Below, piece by piece: positions 7,924 through 18,346 of a stretch of 64,000 nucleotides of DNA; the stretch's first letter is position 1; each line of letters starts with the position of its first letter. The stretch comes from DATBLE01 sp963791425 (GTDB lineage: Bacteria > Actinomycetota > Thermoleophilia > Gaiellales > Gaiellaceae). Position numbers and translations under genes: made by a program. The stretch spans positions 62,001 to 126,000 of the forward strand of contig CAWBSE010000008.1 in NCBI GenBank assembly GCA_963791425.1, read 5' to 3'. The notes under the pieces are model-generated. The model saw only the letters and a list, made by a program, of their open reading frames with translations, was not told the DNA's origin and made no database searches.

Positions 7924-8801
7924 ACGCTGAGCTTGTCGAGAACCGGGGTGACCGGGACGACGTGCCGCTTGAACTTCAGCTCCGAGTCCGACAGCCCGGC
8001 GGCGACGCCGACGAGCTGCGAGAGGTGGATGATCGGCATGCCGTACTTCTTGCCCGTGGACTTCTCGAGCTTCTGCTGCCACGCGTCGAGCGAGAGGTGG
8101 CAGAGCGGGCACGGGGTGACGATCGCGTCGGCGCCGGCCTCCATCGCCTGCTCGATCGGCTGGATCAGCTCGCCGAGCGCCGTCTCCTCGCGCGCCTGGA
8201 TGATCGGGAAGCCGCAGCACTTGATCTTCGCGGGGTAGTCGACGGGCTCACCGCCGCACGCGGTGATGATCCGCTCGAGCGACCACGGGCGGTCGGGATC
8301 CTCGAACCCGAGGATCTTCGACGGGCGCAGGATCTGGCAGCCGTAGAACGGCGCGATCTTCAGCCCCTTCAGCCCCTTGTGCGCGACCTGCTGGAGCAGC
8401 TCGAAGCCCTCGCCCTCGGCGATCAGCCAGAGCAGATGCTTGACCTCGACGCCGCCGGAGTACCGCGGCACGCCGACCCGCTCGAGGTTGTCGTTGATGC
8501 GCGTGCGCAGCGCCCCGTCGTTCTTCAGCTGCCAGTTCGCCTGCCGCAGGTTGAGCGTGCAGACGTTGCAGATCGTCATCAGCGTGTCCGCCCCGGTCGC
8601 CTCGGCGTAGGCGAGGATCCGCGCGTTCAGGTGGAGGTAGTAGTCCGGCTCGGCCTCGTGGATGTCGCCGGCGCCGCAGCACGTGACCGACTCCAGCTCC
8701 TCCAGCTCCAGCCCGAGCTTCGGTGCGAGTGCCTGTGTGGAGGTGTCGAGCTCCTTCGCCGACAGCGAGGCAAGACAGCCCTTGTAGTACGCGACCTTCA
8801 T
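7920..8801 (-). CDS. HdrB-like subunit of type-E succinate dehydrogenase/fumarate reductase
   Basis: A 293-residue protein with two complete Cys-rich CCG domains: C9, C41, C42, C78, C81 and C154, C194, C195, C230, C233. This is the pattern of heterodisulfide reductase subunit B and of the SdhE/MfrE subunits that replace membrane cytochromes in unusual succinate:quinone or fumarate reductases. It overlaps the upstream SdhB gene by 4 bases and has no transmembrane segment, so it would dock peripherally. Whether the electron partner is a quinone or a thiol (as in thiol:fumarate reductase) cannot be told from sequence. Confidence 0.8.
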   Translation of the reverse strand: MKVAYYKGCLASLSAKELDTSTQALAPKLGLELEELESVTCCGAGDIHEAEPDYYLHLNARILAYAEATGADTLMTICNVCTLNLRQANWQLKNDGALRTRINDNLERVGVPRYSGGVEVKHLLWLIAEGEGFELLQQVAHKGLKGLKIAPFYGCQILRPSKILGFEDPDRPWSLERIITACGGEPVDYPAKIKCCGFPIIQAREETALGELIQPIEQAMEAGADAIVTPCPLCHLSLDAWQQKLEKSTGKKYGMPIIHLSQLVGVAAGLSDSELKFKRHVVPVTPVLDKLSV

Positions 8802-9892
8802 TCGCTCTTCTCCTCCTCGGGCTCGGCGGGGACGTCGTGGTGCACGCGGCCCGGGGCCTCGTGGTGGTGCTGGTGGCCGTGCTCCTCGGCGAACTCGATG
8901 TACGCGAGGCCCTTCTCACCCTGGACGATGCCGGCGGCGCCGTCGACGCCCTGCTCCTGGACGAGATTGTAGAGGGCGCGCGATTCGTTGACGTGCTCGG
9001 CGACGTGCGGCGGGAACGGCAGCGGCACCTTCCCCTTCCTGGCGAGGCTCATCGCGAACTTCGTCTGCTTGATCGAGGTGACGATGCCCTGGGTCTTCGG
9101 CACCAGCTCGGTCTCACGGAGCCAGCCGGTCGTCTTCGCGGAGTGCACGAACCACTTCGCGTGCTTCGCGCCCATGTCGCGGTCGATGCCCTGCTTGATC
9201 GACTCGGCGCCGAGCTTCGCGATCGCGTCGCGTGGGTCGACGCCCTTGGGGCAGCGCTCGGTGCAGAAGTAGCAGCGCGTGCACTCCCAGATCCCGTGCT
9301 CGGCGTTGTACTCCTCGAGCCGCTCGACGTCCGCCTGGTCGCGCGCGTCACCGACGAAGCGCATCCCCTTCGCCAGTGCCGCCGGCCCCATGAACTCGGG
9401 GTTGGACTCCATCGAGTTGCACTCGGAGACGCAGCAGCCGCAGTTGACGCAGAGGGCCTCCTTGTGGATCACGTCGACCTCGGCCTGCGAGACGTGGAAC
9501 TCCTTGCCCTCGGGCGCCTCGACGTAGCCGGGCTGCAGCCACGGCTTCATCGCGCGCATCTTCTGCCAGAACGGCCCCATGTCGACGACGAGGTCCTTGA
9601 CGATCGGCAGGTTCCCCATCGCCGAGATCACCGGCACGTGCCCGGCCTCGACGATCGGCAGCATCGGCTCCTTGCAGGCGAGCACGGCGCGGCCGTCCAT
9701 GCGCATGCCGCACGAGCCGCAGATCATCATCCGGCAGCTCTTCCGGAACGAGAGCGTCCCGTCGACCTTGTCCTTGACGATGTCGAGCACGTCGAGGAGG
9801 CAGGCCCACTCGGGTGCCTCGACCTCGTAGTCGCGGAGCTCCCGCTCGCCGGACTCGGCGTTGTAGCGCCAGATCTTCAGTGCGACGTCCAT
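8798..9892 (-). CDS. sdhB: Succinate dehydrogenase/fumarate reductase iron-sulfur subunit (module 1)
   Basis: The N-terminal plant-type [2Fe-2S] domain carries C53, C58, C61 and C73 (SCRMMICGSCGMRMDG). The C-terminal bacterial ferredoxin domain carries ALCVNCGCCVSECN and ECTRCYFCTERCPKG. The protein is 364 residues, about 100 longer than usual, because of a C-terminal extension that runs through a His-rich stretch (HGHQHHHEAPGRVHHD) to an acidic end. It sits between its flavoprotein partner (gap 7 bases) and the HdrB-like subunit (4-base overlap), so the three form one complex. Confidence 0.9.
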   Translation of the reverse strand: MDVALKIWRYNAESGERELRDYEVEAPEWACLLDVLDIVKDKVDGTLSFRKSCRMMICGSCGMRMDGRAVLACKEPMLPIVEAGHVPVISAMGNLPIVKDLVVDMGPFWQKMRAMKPWLQPGYVEAPEGKEFHVSQAEVDVIHKEALCVNCGCCVSECNSMESNPEFMGPAALAKGMRFVGDARDQADVERLEEYNAEHGIWECTRCYFCTERCPKGVDPRDAIAKLGAESIKQGIDRDMGAKHAKWFVHSAKTTGWLRETELVPKTQGIVTSIKQTKFAMSLARKGKVPLPFPPHVAEHVNESRALYNLVQEQGVDGAAGIVQGEKGLAYIEFAEEHGHQHHHEAPGRVHHDVPAEPEEEKSE

Positions 9893-9899
9893 CGGCCTC

Positions 9900-11582
9900 C
9901 TAGTACTTGCGTTCCTGGGGCTGCCACTTGGTCATGGTCACCGGCTTCCAGTCGAGCACCGGGCGGTCGGCGATCCAGCGGACGATCGTGTGCTTCATGT
10001 AGTTCTCATCATCGCGGTCGGGGTAGTCGTACGGGCGCGCGTGGGCGCCGCGGCTCTCCTTGCGGGCGAGGCCCGAGTCGATCATGCAGTCGGCGAGCTC
10101 GAGCAGGAAGCCGAGCTCGAGCGCCTGGGTCAGGTCGCTGTTGAACACCTGGCCCTTGTCCTCGACGACGACGTTCGCGAAGCGCTCGCGCAGCCCGCCG
10201 ACGATGTCCGACTGCTCCTTCATCTGCTCCTCGCGGCGGAAGACCCCGAAGTTGTGGTGCATCGTCTCGCCGAGCTCCTCGCGGATCTTCCACGGCCGCT
10301 CACCCTCGGTGCGGTCGAGCAGGATCTTCAACTCGCGCTCGGCGTCGGACACGATCGACTCGGAGACCGCTGCGGTCGTGTTGCCCAGTGCCCACTCCGC
10401 CGCGTGTCGGCCCGCGCGCTTGCCGTACGTGATCGTCTCCATCAGCGCGTTGCCGCCGAGGCGGTTCGCACCGTGGACGGAGACGCAGGCGCACTCGCCC
10501 GCGGCGTACAGGCCCTCGAGCTCCGTGCGGCCGAACAGGTCCGTATCCACGCCGCCCATGTGGTAGTGGGCGCCCGGCCGGACCGGGATCGGCTCCTTGA
10601 TCGGATCGACGCCGACGAAGGTCATCGACAGCTCGCGCGTGCCGTGCAGCCGCTCGACGATCTTCTCCGCGCCGAGGTGGCGCAGGTCGAGCAGGACGTT
10701 CCCGTCGATGCCGCGGCCCTCGTCGATCTCGGTCTGCTCGGCGCGCGAGATGACGTCGCGGGAGGCGAGCTCCATCGCGTTCGGCGCGTAGTTCTTCAGA
10801 AAGCGGTCGCCCTCTGAATTGAGCAGGTAGGCGCCCTCGCCGCGGCAGCCCTCGGTGATCAGCACGCCCGACGGCGCCAGCGTCGTCGGGTGGAACTGCA
10901 TCATCTCCATGTCCTTCAGCGGGACGCCGACCCGCAGCGCCATCGCCATCCCGTCGCCGGTGCAGGAGTACGCGTTCGTCGTGCCGACGTAGAGCCGGCC
11001 CGCGCCGCCCGTCGCCAGGATCACGGTCTTGGCGCTGATCGTCTTCAGGCCGCCGTTCAGCAGGTCCCAGCAGATCACTCCCCGGCAACGGCCGTCCTCG
11101 ACGACCAGCTTCCACGCGAAGTACTCCTCGTACACGTTCAGGTCCCGCTTCATCACCTGCTCGTAGAGCACCTGGACGAGCACATGCCCCGTGATGTCGG
11201 CCGCGTACGCGGTGCGCGGCTCACCGGCGGCGCCGAACGGGCGCTGCGCGATCTTGCCGTCGGCGGTGCGCGAGAAGACCGCGCCCCAGTTCTCGAGCTG
11301 GTACACGTCGCCGGGCGCCTCGTTGCAGAGCACCTCGATCGCATCCTGGTCGCCGAGGTAGTCCGAGCCCTTGACCGTGTCGTAGGCGTGCTCCTCGGGG
11401 CTGTCCTCGGACGCGTTACCAAGGGCCGCGTTGATCCCGCCCTCGGCCGCGCCGGAGTGGCTGCGCACCGGGTGCAACTTCGAGACGACTGCCACGTCCG
11501 CGCCGATATCGAATGCCTCGATCGCGGCCCGCATGCCAGCGAGACCGGCGCCTACTACGAGGACGTCGTGAGTGGGCCCCAT
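9900..11582 (-). CDS. sdhA: Succinate dehydrogenase/fumarate reductase flavoprotein subunit (module 1)
   Basis: This 560-residue flavoprotein has the FAD motif VVGAGLAGMRAAIEA, a His in RSHSGAAEGGINAALGN at the position of the covalent FAD link, the substrate loop HPTTLAPSGVLITEGCRGEG, and RPGAHYHMGGVDTD near the C-terminal half. The ATG at 11582 places the FAD strand at the N terminus; 24 further in-frame codons upstream are not family-like. It precedes the module-1 sdhB and follows the module-2 sdhB by 16 bases. Confidence 0.92.
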   Translation of the reverse strand: MGPTHDVLVVGAGLAGMRAAIEAFDIGADVAVVSKLHPVRSHSGAAEGGINAALGNASEDSPEEHAYDTVKGSDYLGDQDAIEVLCNEAPGDVYQLENWGAVFSRTADGKIAQRPFGAAGEPRTAYAADITGHVLVQVLYEQVMKRDLNVYEEYFAWKLVVEDGRCRGVICWDLLNGGLKTISAKTVILATGGAGRLYVGTTNAYSCTGDGMAMALRVGVPLKDMEMMQFHPTTLAPSGVLITEGCRGEGAYLLNSEGDRFLKNYAPNAMELASRDVISRAEQTEIDEGRGIDGNVLLDLRHLGAEKIVERLHGTRELSMTFVGVDPIKEPIPVRPGAHYHMGGVDTDLFGRTELEGLYAAGECACVSVHGANRLGGNALMETITYGKRAGRHAAEWALGNTTAAVSESIVSDAERELKILLDRTEGERPWKIREELGETMHHNFGVFRREEQMKEQSDIVGGLRERFANVVVEDKGQVFNSDLTQALELGFLLELADCMIDSGLARKESRGAHARPYDYPDRDDENYMKHTIVRWIADRPVLDWKPVTMTKWQPQERKY

Positions 11583-11598
11583 CCGGCTTGTGAAGCTA

Positions 11599-12327
11599 TC
11601 AGGAGCGGTGCCGCCGGAAGAGCCTGACCAGCGGGTCGTACCGCCGGTCGGCAACGCGCTCCTTCAGCGGAATGATCGCGTTGTCGGTGATCTTGATCCC
11701 CTCCGGGCACACGTCGCCGCAACACTTGGTGATGTTGCAGAGGCCGATGCCGCCCTGTTCGGAGGTGAGCAGGTCGGTCCGGTCGAGCGTGTCGAGCGGG
11801 TGCATCTCCAGGCTGGCGACGCGGGCGAGGAAGCGCGGGCCGACGTACCGCTGCTGCATCCGGTGGTCGCGAAGGATGTGGCAGACGTCCTGGCAGAGGA
11901 AGCACTCGATGCACTTGCGGAACTCGGCCATCCGATCGACGTCCTCCTGGCCGATCAGCCACTCCGCGTCGGCCGCGGGCGTGAACGGCGGGATCTGCTT
12001 GTTGATCTCGTAGTTCCAGGAGACGTCGGTGACCAGGTCGCGCAGGATCGGGAACGTCCGCATCGGCTCGACCCGCACGGTGCCGCCGGGCAACTCGTCG
12101 AGGCGCGTCTTGCACATCAGGCTGGGACGGCCGTTGACCTCGGCCGCGCACGAGCCACACTTCGCCGCCTTGCAGTTCCAGCGGACGGCGAGGTCCTGCG
12201 CCTCGGTGCGCTGGATCTCGAGCACCGCGTCCAGGACGACCATGCCCGGGCCCGCCTCGACGTCGTAGTCGACCAGCCCTCCGCCCTCCGCGTCACCGCG
12301 CCAGATCTGGAACTCGCGGATGCTCAC
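11599..12327 (-). CDS. sdhB: Succinate dehydrogenase iron-sulfur subunit (module 2)
   Basis: A 242-residue SdhB of usual length. The [2Fe-2S] domain has WNCKAAKCGSCAAEVNG and LMCKTRL; the second domain has KCIECFLCQDVCH and CNITKCCGDVCPEGI, giving the 4Fe and 3Fe clusters. It differs clearly from the module-1 subunit (no His-rich tail, different cluster spacing), so the two are not a recent tandem duplication. It overlaps the module-2 flavoprotein by 4 bases (ATGA). Confidence 0.92.
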   Translation of the reverse strand: MSIREFQIWRGDAEGGGLVDYDVEAGPGMVVLDAVLEIQRTEAQDLAVRWNCKAAKCGSCAAEVNGRPSLMCKTRLDELPGGTVRVEPMRTFPILRDLVTDVSWNYEINKQIPPFTPAADAEWLIGQEDVDRMAEFRKCIECFLCQDVCHILRDHRMQQRYVGPRFLARVASLEMHPLDTLDRTDLLTSEQGGIGLCNITKCCGDVCPEGIKITDNAIIPLKERVADRRYDPLVRLFRRHRS

Positions 12328-14033
12328 GTCGCCTCCGCCGCCTGCCGCTGGGAGACGAGCTCGGCGAGCGCGGGCGCCGTGCGCACCGGGCGGGCCTCGA
12401 CCTCGACGCCGTTCTCGGACTTCCGCGCGACGACGTTGTTCGCGCCCCAGAAGTCGTCGAAACCGGGATGGTCGAGCCGGCTGTGGGCGCCGCGGCTCTC
12501 CTCACGCAGCAGCGCCGAGCGGGTCACGGCCTGCGCGACCGAGAGCATGTTCCGCACCTCGCGGCAGAGGTGCCAGCCGGGGTTGTACGCGCGGCCGCCC
12601 ACGGGCGCCTTCACGCGCGCGCCGCGCCGCTCGAGCTGGTCGAGCTTGTGGGCGGCGGTCTGGAGGCCGACGTGGTCGCGGTAGATCCCGACGCCGTCCT
12701 GCATCGTCGTCTGCAGCTCGGCGTGGAGAGCGTACGGGTCGTCGCCCGCGCCGTCGAGGTAGCCGTCGAGCTCGGCGGCCGCGTCGCGCACCTGCTCGTC
12801 GTCGATCGACGAGGCGGCGACCGCACGGGCCGCATGCTCACCGGTGCGCTTGCCGAACACGAGCAGGTCGGAGAGCGAGTTCCCGCCGAGCCGGTTCGCG
12901 CCGTTCATCCCGCCGCTGCACTCGCCGGCGGCGAACAACCCGGGCACGGTCGTCTGGCCCGTGTCGGCCTCGACGGAGATCCCGCCCATGAAGTAGTGGC
13001 AGGTCGGCCCGACCTCCATCGGCTCGGCGGTGATGTCCACGCCGGCGAGCTCGTGGAACTGGTCGTACATGCTCGGCAGCTTCTTCTTGACGGTCGCGGC
13101 GGGCAGGTGCGAGACATCGAGGAACACGCCGCCGCGCGGCGAGCCACGCCCCTCGCGCACCTCGGTGTAGATCGCGCGGGCGACGACGTCGCGGGTCGAG
13201 AGCTCCATCCGCTTCGGGTCGTAGCGCTCCATGAACCGCTCGCCCTTCGAGTTGCGCAGGATCCCGCCCTCGCCGCGCACCGCCTCGGTGACGAGCAGCC
13301 CCTTCACCGCCGGCGGCCAGACCATCCCGGTCGGATGGAACTGGACGAACTCCATGTCGACCAGCTCGGCGCCCGCGTCGAACGCGAGCGCGTACCCGTC
13401 ACCGGTGCACTCGGCCGAGTTCGAGGTGACGCGCCAGCACTTCCCCGCTCCGCCCGTAGCCAGCACGACGGCGCCTGCGCGGAAAAGCTGCGGCTCGCCG
13501 TTCGCGCGCCGGTAGCCGTATGTCCCCGAGACGCGGTCGCCGTCCTTCAGGAGCCGCGAGACCGTGCACTCCATGAACACGTCGACGCCCGTGTGGATCG
13601 CCTTGTCCTGGAGCGTCCGGATCAGCTCGAGCCCGGTGCGGTCGCCGATGTGCACGAGCCGGCGGTACGTGTGGCCGCCGAAGGCGCGCTGGTTCATCCG
13701 CTTGTCGGGCGTCCGGTCGAAGACGGCGCCCCAGTGCTCGAGCTCCTCGACGCGCGCGGGCGCCTCCTGCGCGTGCAGCTCGGCCATCCGCCAGTTGTTC
13801 AGGTACTTGCCGCCGAACAGCGTGTCCTGGAAGTGAGTCTCCCAGCTGTCCTCGGGCTCGACGTTCCCGAACGCCGCGGCGACGCCGCCCTCGGCCATCA
13901 CGGTGTGCGCCTTCCCGAGCAGCGACTTGCAGATCAGCGCCGTGCGGGCGCCGGCGCCGCTCGCCTCGATCGCTGCGCGCAGCCCGGCTCCCCCGGCGCC
14001 GATCACGACGACGTCGTACTCGTAGCGCTCCAC
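12324..14033 (-). CDS. sdhA: Succinate dehydrogenase flavoprotein subunit (module 2)
   Basis: A 569-residue flavoprotein with VVIGAGGAGLRAAIEASG for FAD, KAHTVMAEGGVAAAFGN including the FAD-linking His, FHPTGMVWPPAVKGLLVTEA in the active site and GPTCHYFMGGI for substrate. The GTG at 14033 is used; it lies just past the stop of the membrane-anchor gene. Being next to a cytochrome-like anchor, this module is the conventional respiratory complex II. Confidence 0.92.
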   Translation of the reverse strand: MERYEYDVVVIGAGGAGLRAAIEASGAGARTALICKSLLGKAHTVMAEGGVAAAFGNVEPEDSWETHFQDTLFGGKYLNNWRMAELHAQEAPARVEELEHWGAVFDRTPDKRMNQRAFGGHTYRRLVHIGDRTGLELIRTLQDKAIHTGVDVFMECTVSRLLKDGDRVSGTYGYRRANGEPQLFRAGAVVLATGGAGKCWRVTSNSAECTGDGYALAFDAGAELVDMEFVQFHPTGMVWPPAVKGLLVTEAVRGEGGILRNSKGERFMERYDPKRMELSTRDVVARAIYTEVREGRGSPRGGVFLDVSHLPAATVKKKLPSMYDQFHELAGVDITAEPMEVGPTCHYFMGGISVEADTGQTTVPGLFAAGECSGGMNGANRLGGNSLSDLLVFGKRTGEHAARAVAASSIDDEQVRDAAAELDGYLDGAGDDPYALHAELQTTMQDGVGIYRDHVGLQTAAHKLDQLERRGARVKAPVGGRAYNPGWHLCREVRNMLSVAQAVTRSALLREESRGAHSRLDHPGFDDFWGANNVVARKSENGVEVEARPVRTAPALAELVSQRQAAEAT

Positions 14034-14034
14034 G

Positions 14035-14805
14035 TCAGAAAATCCTCGGGTCGTGGAACACGCCGCTCGCGCAGAGCCGGACGTAGAGGTCGGCGAAGCA
14101 GACCCAGAAGAGACTCAGCCACGCCCACTCCTTGTGGCGGAGGTTGAGCACCGTGACGCCCTTCCAGAGCCGGTGGCGGGTCCGCGCCCGGGCAGAGCAG
14201 CTGAAACAGTCGAGTCGGCCGCCCACCATGTGCCGCAGTGAGTTGCAGCCGAGGGTGAACATCGTCAGCAGCGACGCGTTCAGCACCAGAACGAGCGTCC
14301 CCAGGCCGAGCCCGACCGACCCGTCGAAGAAGAAGGCACGGATCGCGTCGTACCAGAGGAAGCCGAGCACGACGACCGCGACGTAGAAGAAGTAGCGGTG
14401 GGCGTTCTGGAGGATCAACGGGAGCCGCGACTCGCCGGCGTACTTCCCGGGCCGCGCCGCTCCTCGCACCGCACACGCCGGGGGCGCGAGAAAGTACGAG
14501 CGGTAGTACGTCTTGCGGTAGTAGTAACAGGTGGCTCGTAGCCCCAGCGGCGCCCAGACCACGAGGAGCGCGGTCGAGAACGGGACGTCGAAGCCGAAGA
14601 TCGTCTCGAGGTCGGGGGAGTAGAACGGCGACAGATAGTGCGCGCCGCCGCCGGTGTACAGGTAGTCGGTGCCGAGCAGGACGACGACGAGCGCGTATCC
14701 GCCGAGCAGGGCGAGCCCGGCTCCCGTGAGGAGCGGATCCACCCACCAGCGATCGCGCCGTGACGTCGCGCCCAGCCGACGTGCCGGGACGGCTTGTGTG
14801 GCCAC
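14035..14805 (-). CDS. Succinate dehydrogenase membrane-anchor subunit (module 2)
   Basis: A 256-residue protein with about five hydrophobic segments (GAGLALLGGYALVVVLLG, STALLVVWAPLGLRATCYY, YFFYVAVVVLGFLWYDAI, GLGTLVLVLNASLLTMFTLG, WAWLSLFWVCFADLYV). Conserved-looking His residues in NAHRYFF, SLRHMVGG and LRHKEW are candidate haem ligands, as in actinobacterial Sdh anchors. It is first in the sdh block and runs directly into module-2 sdhA. The exact subfamily and haem content are inference. Confidence 0.75.
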   Translation of the reverse strand: MATQAVPARRLGATSRRDRWWVDPLLTGAGLALLGGYALVVVLLGTDYLYTGGGAHYLSPFYSPDLETIFGFDVPFSTALLVVWAPLGLRATCYYYRKTYYRSYFLAPPACAVRGAARPGKYAGESRLPLILQNAHRYFFYVAVVVLGFLWYDAIRAFFFDGSVGLGLGTLVLVLNASLLTMFTLGCNSLRHMVGGRLDCFSCSARARTRHRLWKGVTVLNLRHKEWAWLSLFWVCFADLYVRLCASGVFHDPRIF

Positions 14806-14856
14806 GTCGGGACGCTAACGAGAGCCGCGTAGTGGGCGCGTCGGTAGTTCTCCCGG

Positions 14857-16446
<1,590 letters not shown>

Positions 16447-16470
16447 CGCAGGTCTCCTCGGATCCGAATC

Positions 16471-16896
16471 CTAGTCGGCCAGTACCCGATGCACCTTCAT
16501 CGTCACCTTGCGCCCGACGACCACCGCCTGGACGATGCAGAGCGCCTCGCTCGTCCAGGCGTAGCGCTCGTCGTCGGATTCGACGGTCATCGCCAGCACG
16601 GCGTCGAAGCTGCGGCCGTTCTCGTTCTTGCGCCCGAGGCCCATCGTCGAGAAGACGAGGTGCGCGCCGTCGTCGGTCGCGATCGCGCCGGCGAGGTCTG
16701 CCATCAGCACGCCGTCGCCGCGCACGCGCGGATTGTTGGAGAAGCGAACGGTGCCCTGGACGCGTGGACCGCTCGCGCGGCCCTTACCGGCCGCGTACCC
16801 GACCCCGTCGAGGCCGCCGTACGGTCTCACGACGACGTACTCACCCTCGTAGCGCAGGTCGAGGTCGAAGATGTGCTCGAGCTTCAAGTCGGGCAT
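16471..16896 (-). CDS. DUF3237 (UPF0311) family protein
   Basis: A 141-residue beta-rich protein with LEHIFDLDLRY at the start, GTVRFSNNPRVRGDGVLMADLAGAI in the middle and AWTSEALCIVQAVVVGRKVTMKVHRV at the end, the usual landmarks of the DUF3237 family of small barrels. Function is not established. The ATG at 16896 is used; it lies 24 bases upstream of pckA and only 10 bases from the divergent nuclease start, so both may share one tiny promoter region. Confidence 0.65.
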   Translation of the reverse strand: MPDLKLEHIFDLDLRYEGEYVVVRPYGGLDGVGYAAGKGRASGPRVQGTVRFSNNPRVRGDGVLMADLAGAIATDDGAHLVFSTMGLGRKNENGRSFDAVLAMTVESDDERYAWTSEALCIVQAVVVGRKVTMKVHRVLAD

Positions 16897-16905
16897 CCTA
16901 CCCAC

Positions 16906-17406
16906 GTGCGGCGTGGACTCGTCCTGTTCTGCCTCGTCCTCGTGCTCGCCGCACCGGCCGGCGCGGGTCAGGCGCAGTTCTTCCGCATCCAGTACGTGAT
17001 CGACGGGGACACTGTCGTCCTGGCCAACGGGGAGCACGTGCGCCTCGTCCAGATCGACGCGCCGGAGGTGTATCCGCAGGCGGAGTGCTACGGGCCGCAG
17101 GCCCGCGCCGTCCTGCGGCGACTCCTCCCGCCGGGGACGACCGTTCGCGTCGAAGCCGATCCGAAGCTCGATCAGGTCGACCGCTACGGGCGGCTCCTGC
17201 GATACCTGTTCCGCGGCCCGACGAACGTCAACCTCGAACTCGTCCGCCAGGGAGCGACGACGGTCTGGTTCTACGACCACGCCCGCGGCCGCTATGCGGG
17301 CGCCCTCCTCCAGGCGAGTATCACGGCCCGAGCGGCCCGCAAAGGCCTCTGGGGGGCGTGTCCGAAAACGCCGTTCGACCCGTACCGCGGCGCGAACACC
17401 GGTTAG
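16906..17406 (+). CDS. Secreted thermonuclease-family protein (SNase)
   Basis: A 166-residue protein with a signal peptide (RRGLVLFCLVLVLAAPAGAGQA) followed by the staphylococcal-nuclease fold: IDGDTVVL with metal-binding Asp, VRLVQIDAPEV with catalytic Arg, AECYGPQA with the general-base Glu, and DRYGRLLRYLF with the second Arg. The set of active-site residues is complete. GTG at 16906 gives the signal peptide. The stop codon lies within the first copy of a 21-bp direct repeat. Confidence 0.85.
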   Translation: MRRGLVLFCLVLVLAAPAGAGQAQFFRIQYVIDGDTVVLANGEHVRLVQIDAPEVYPQAECYGPQARAVLRRLLPPGTTVRVEADPKLDQVDRYGRLLRYLFRGPTNVNLELVRQGATTVWFYDHARGRYAGALLQASITARAARKGLWGACPKTPFDPYRGANTG

Positions 17407-17480
17407 TAACACAGTGTTACAAGCTCTCGAGCCCGCTCTCGGAGGCGGGAGCTTGGAGCTAGTAACACAGTGTTACAAGC
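17404..17480. repeat. Two 21-bp direct repeats, each containing a 15-bp palindrome
   Basis: The 21 bases beginning TAGTAACACAGTGTTAC occur at 17404-17424 and again, identical, at 17460-17480. Each contains the perfect palindrome GTAACACAGTGTTAC (17406-17420 and 17462-17476). The 35-base spacer has further short inverted pieces (CCCGC/GCGGG, AAGCT/AGCTT). The pair lies immediately upstream of two tandem Xer-type recombinase genes, the first copy including the nuclease stop codon. It may be an operator pair, a recombinase binding array or a REP-like doublet. Confidence 0.75.
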
Positions 17481-17521
17481 GTTTCCGAGGTGTTGCTGCG
17501 GCCGGGGCGAACTTCTTGGAC

Positions 17522-18346
17522 ATGGACGAGATCGACCGTCTGCTGTCGAGCCCCGCGCTCGCGGACTCCACCCGCCGGGCCTACCGGACCGACCTCGAGC
17601 AGTTCGCCGGCTGGTTGAAGGCACGGCGGCTCGAGCTCGACGACGTCGACGTTCGCGTGCTCTCCGACTACGTCTCGGATCTCGGGCGGCGGCGGCCGAA
17701 GCTCGCGCCGGCGACGATCGGACGGAAGCTCACGGCGGTGCGGTCGCTGATGCGCTCGGCGCTCGGGCCGGCGCGCGTCCCCGACGCGTCGCTCGCGCCG
17801 AAGCGGCCCCGGCGGCTGCCGGTGGCGCCGAAGGCGCTCGAGGTCGATGCGCTGCTCGGCTCGCTCGATCGCGACGGGCCACTGGGACTCCGCGACCGCG
17901 CACTGGTCGAGCTCGTCTACTCGGCCGGGCTGCGTAGCGCTGAAGCCGTCGGGCTCGACCTCCAGGACGTCGACTTCGACCAGGAGCTCGTCCACGTGCG
18001 CGGCAAGGGTGGCAAGGAGCGCACCGTGCCGCTCGGCGAGGAGGCCGCGTTCCGGCTCGGCCTCTACCTGCGCGAGGGCCGCCCGCAGCTCGCCCGCAGC
18101 GCCGAGAACGCCGTCTTTCTCTCCGCCCGCGGCCGACGCCTCGACACCAGCACCCTCCGCCGCCTGACGCCGAACCCGCACCGCCTGCGCCACGCGTTCG
18201 CGACCCACCTGCTCGAGGGAGGCGCCGACCTGCGGGTGATCCAGGAGCTGCTCGGGCACAGCTCGCTGTCGACCACGCAGATCTACAGCCACGTCGACGG
18301 CCGCCGGCTGCGCCGCGTCTACGACCGGGCCCACCCCCGCTCGTGA
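17522..18346 (+). CDS. Tyrosine recombinase, XerC/XerD type (first of tandem pair)
   Basis: A 274-residue recombinase with a SAM-like N-terminal core-binding domain (about 1-85) and the catalytic residues Arg in AGLRSAEAVGL, Lys in GKGGKER, His/Arg in HRLRHAFATHLLEGG, His in ELLGHSSLSTTQ and the nucleophile Tyr in IYSHV. ATG at 17522 is chosen because it starts the N-terminal domain; earlier in-frame codons run through the repeat region. It is slightly shorter than typical XerC/D (about 300). It overlaps the next recombinase by 4 bases. Confidence 0.85.
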   Translation: MDEIDRLLSSPALADSTRRAYRTDLEQFAGWLKARRLELDDVDVRVLSDYVSDLGRRRPKLAPATIGRKLTAVRSLMRSALGPARVPDASLAPKRPRRLPVAPKALEVDALLGSLDRDGPLGLRDRALVELVYSAGLRSAEAVGLDLQDVDFDQELVHVRGKGGKERTVPLGEEAAFRLGLYLREGRPQLARSAENAVFLSARGRRLDTSTLRRLTPNPHRLRHAFATHLLEGGADLRVIQELLGHSSLSTTQIYSHVDGRRLRRVYDRAHPRS

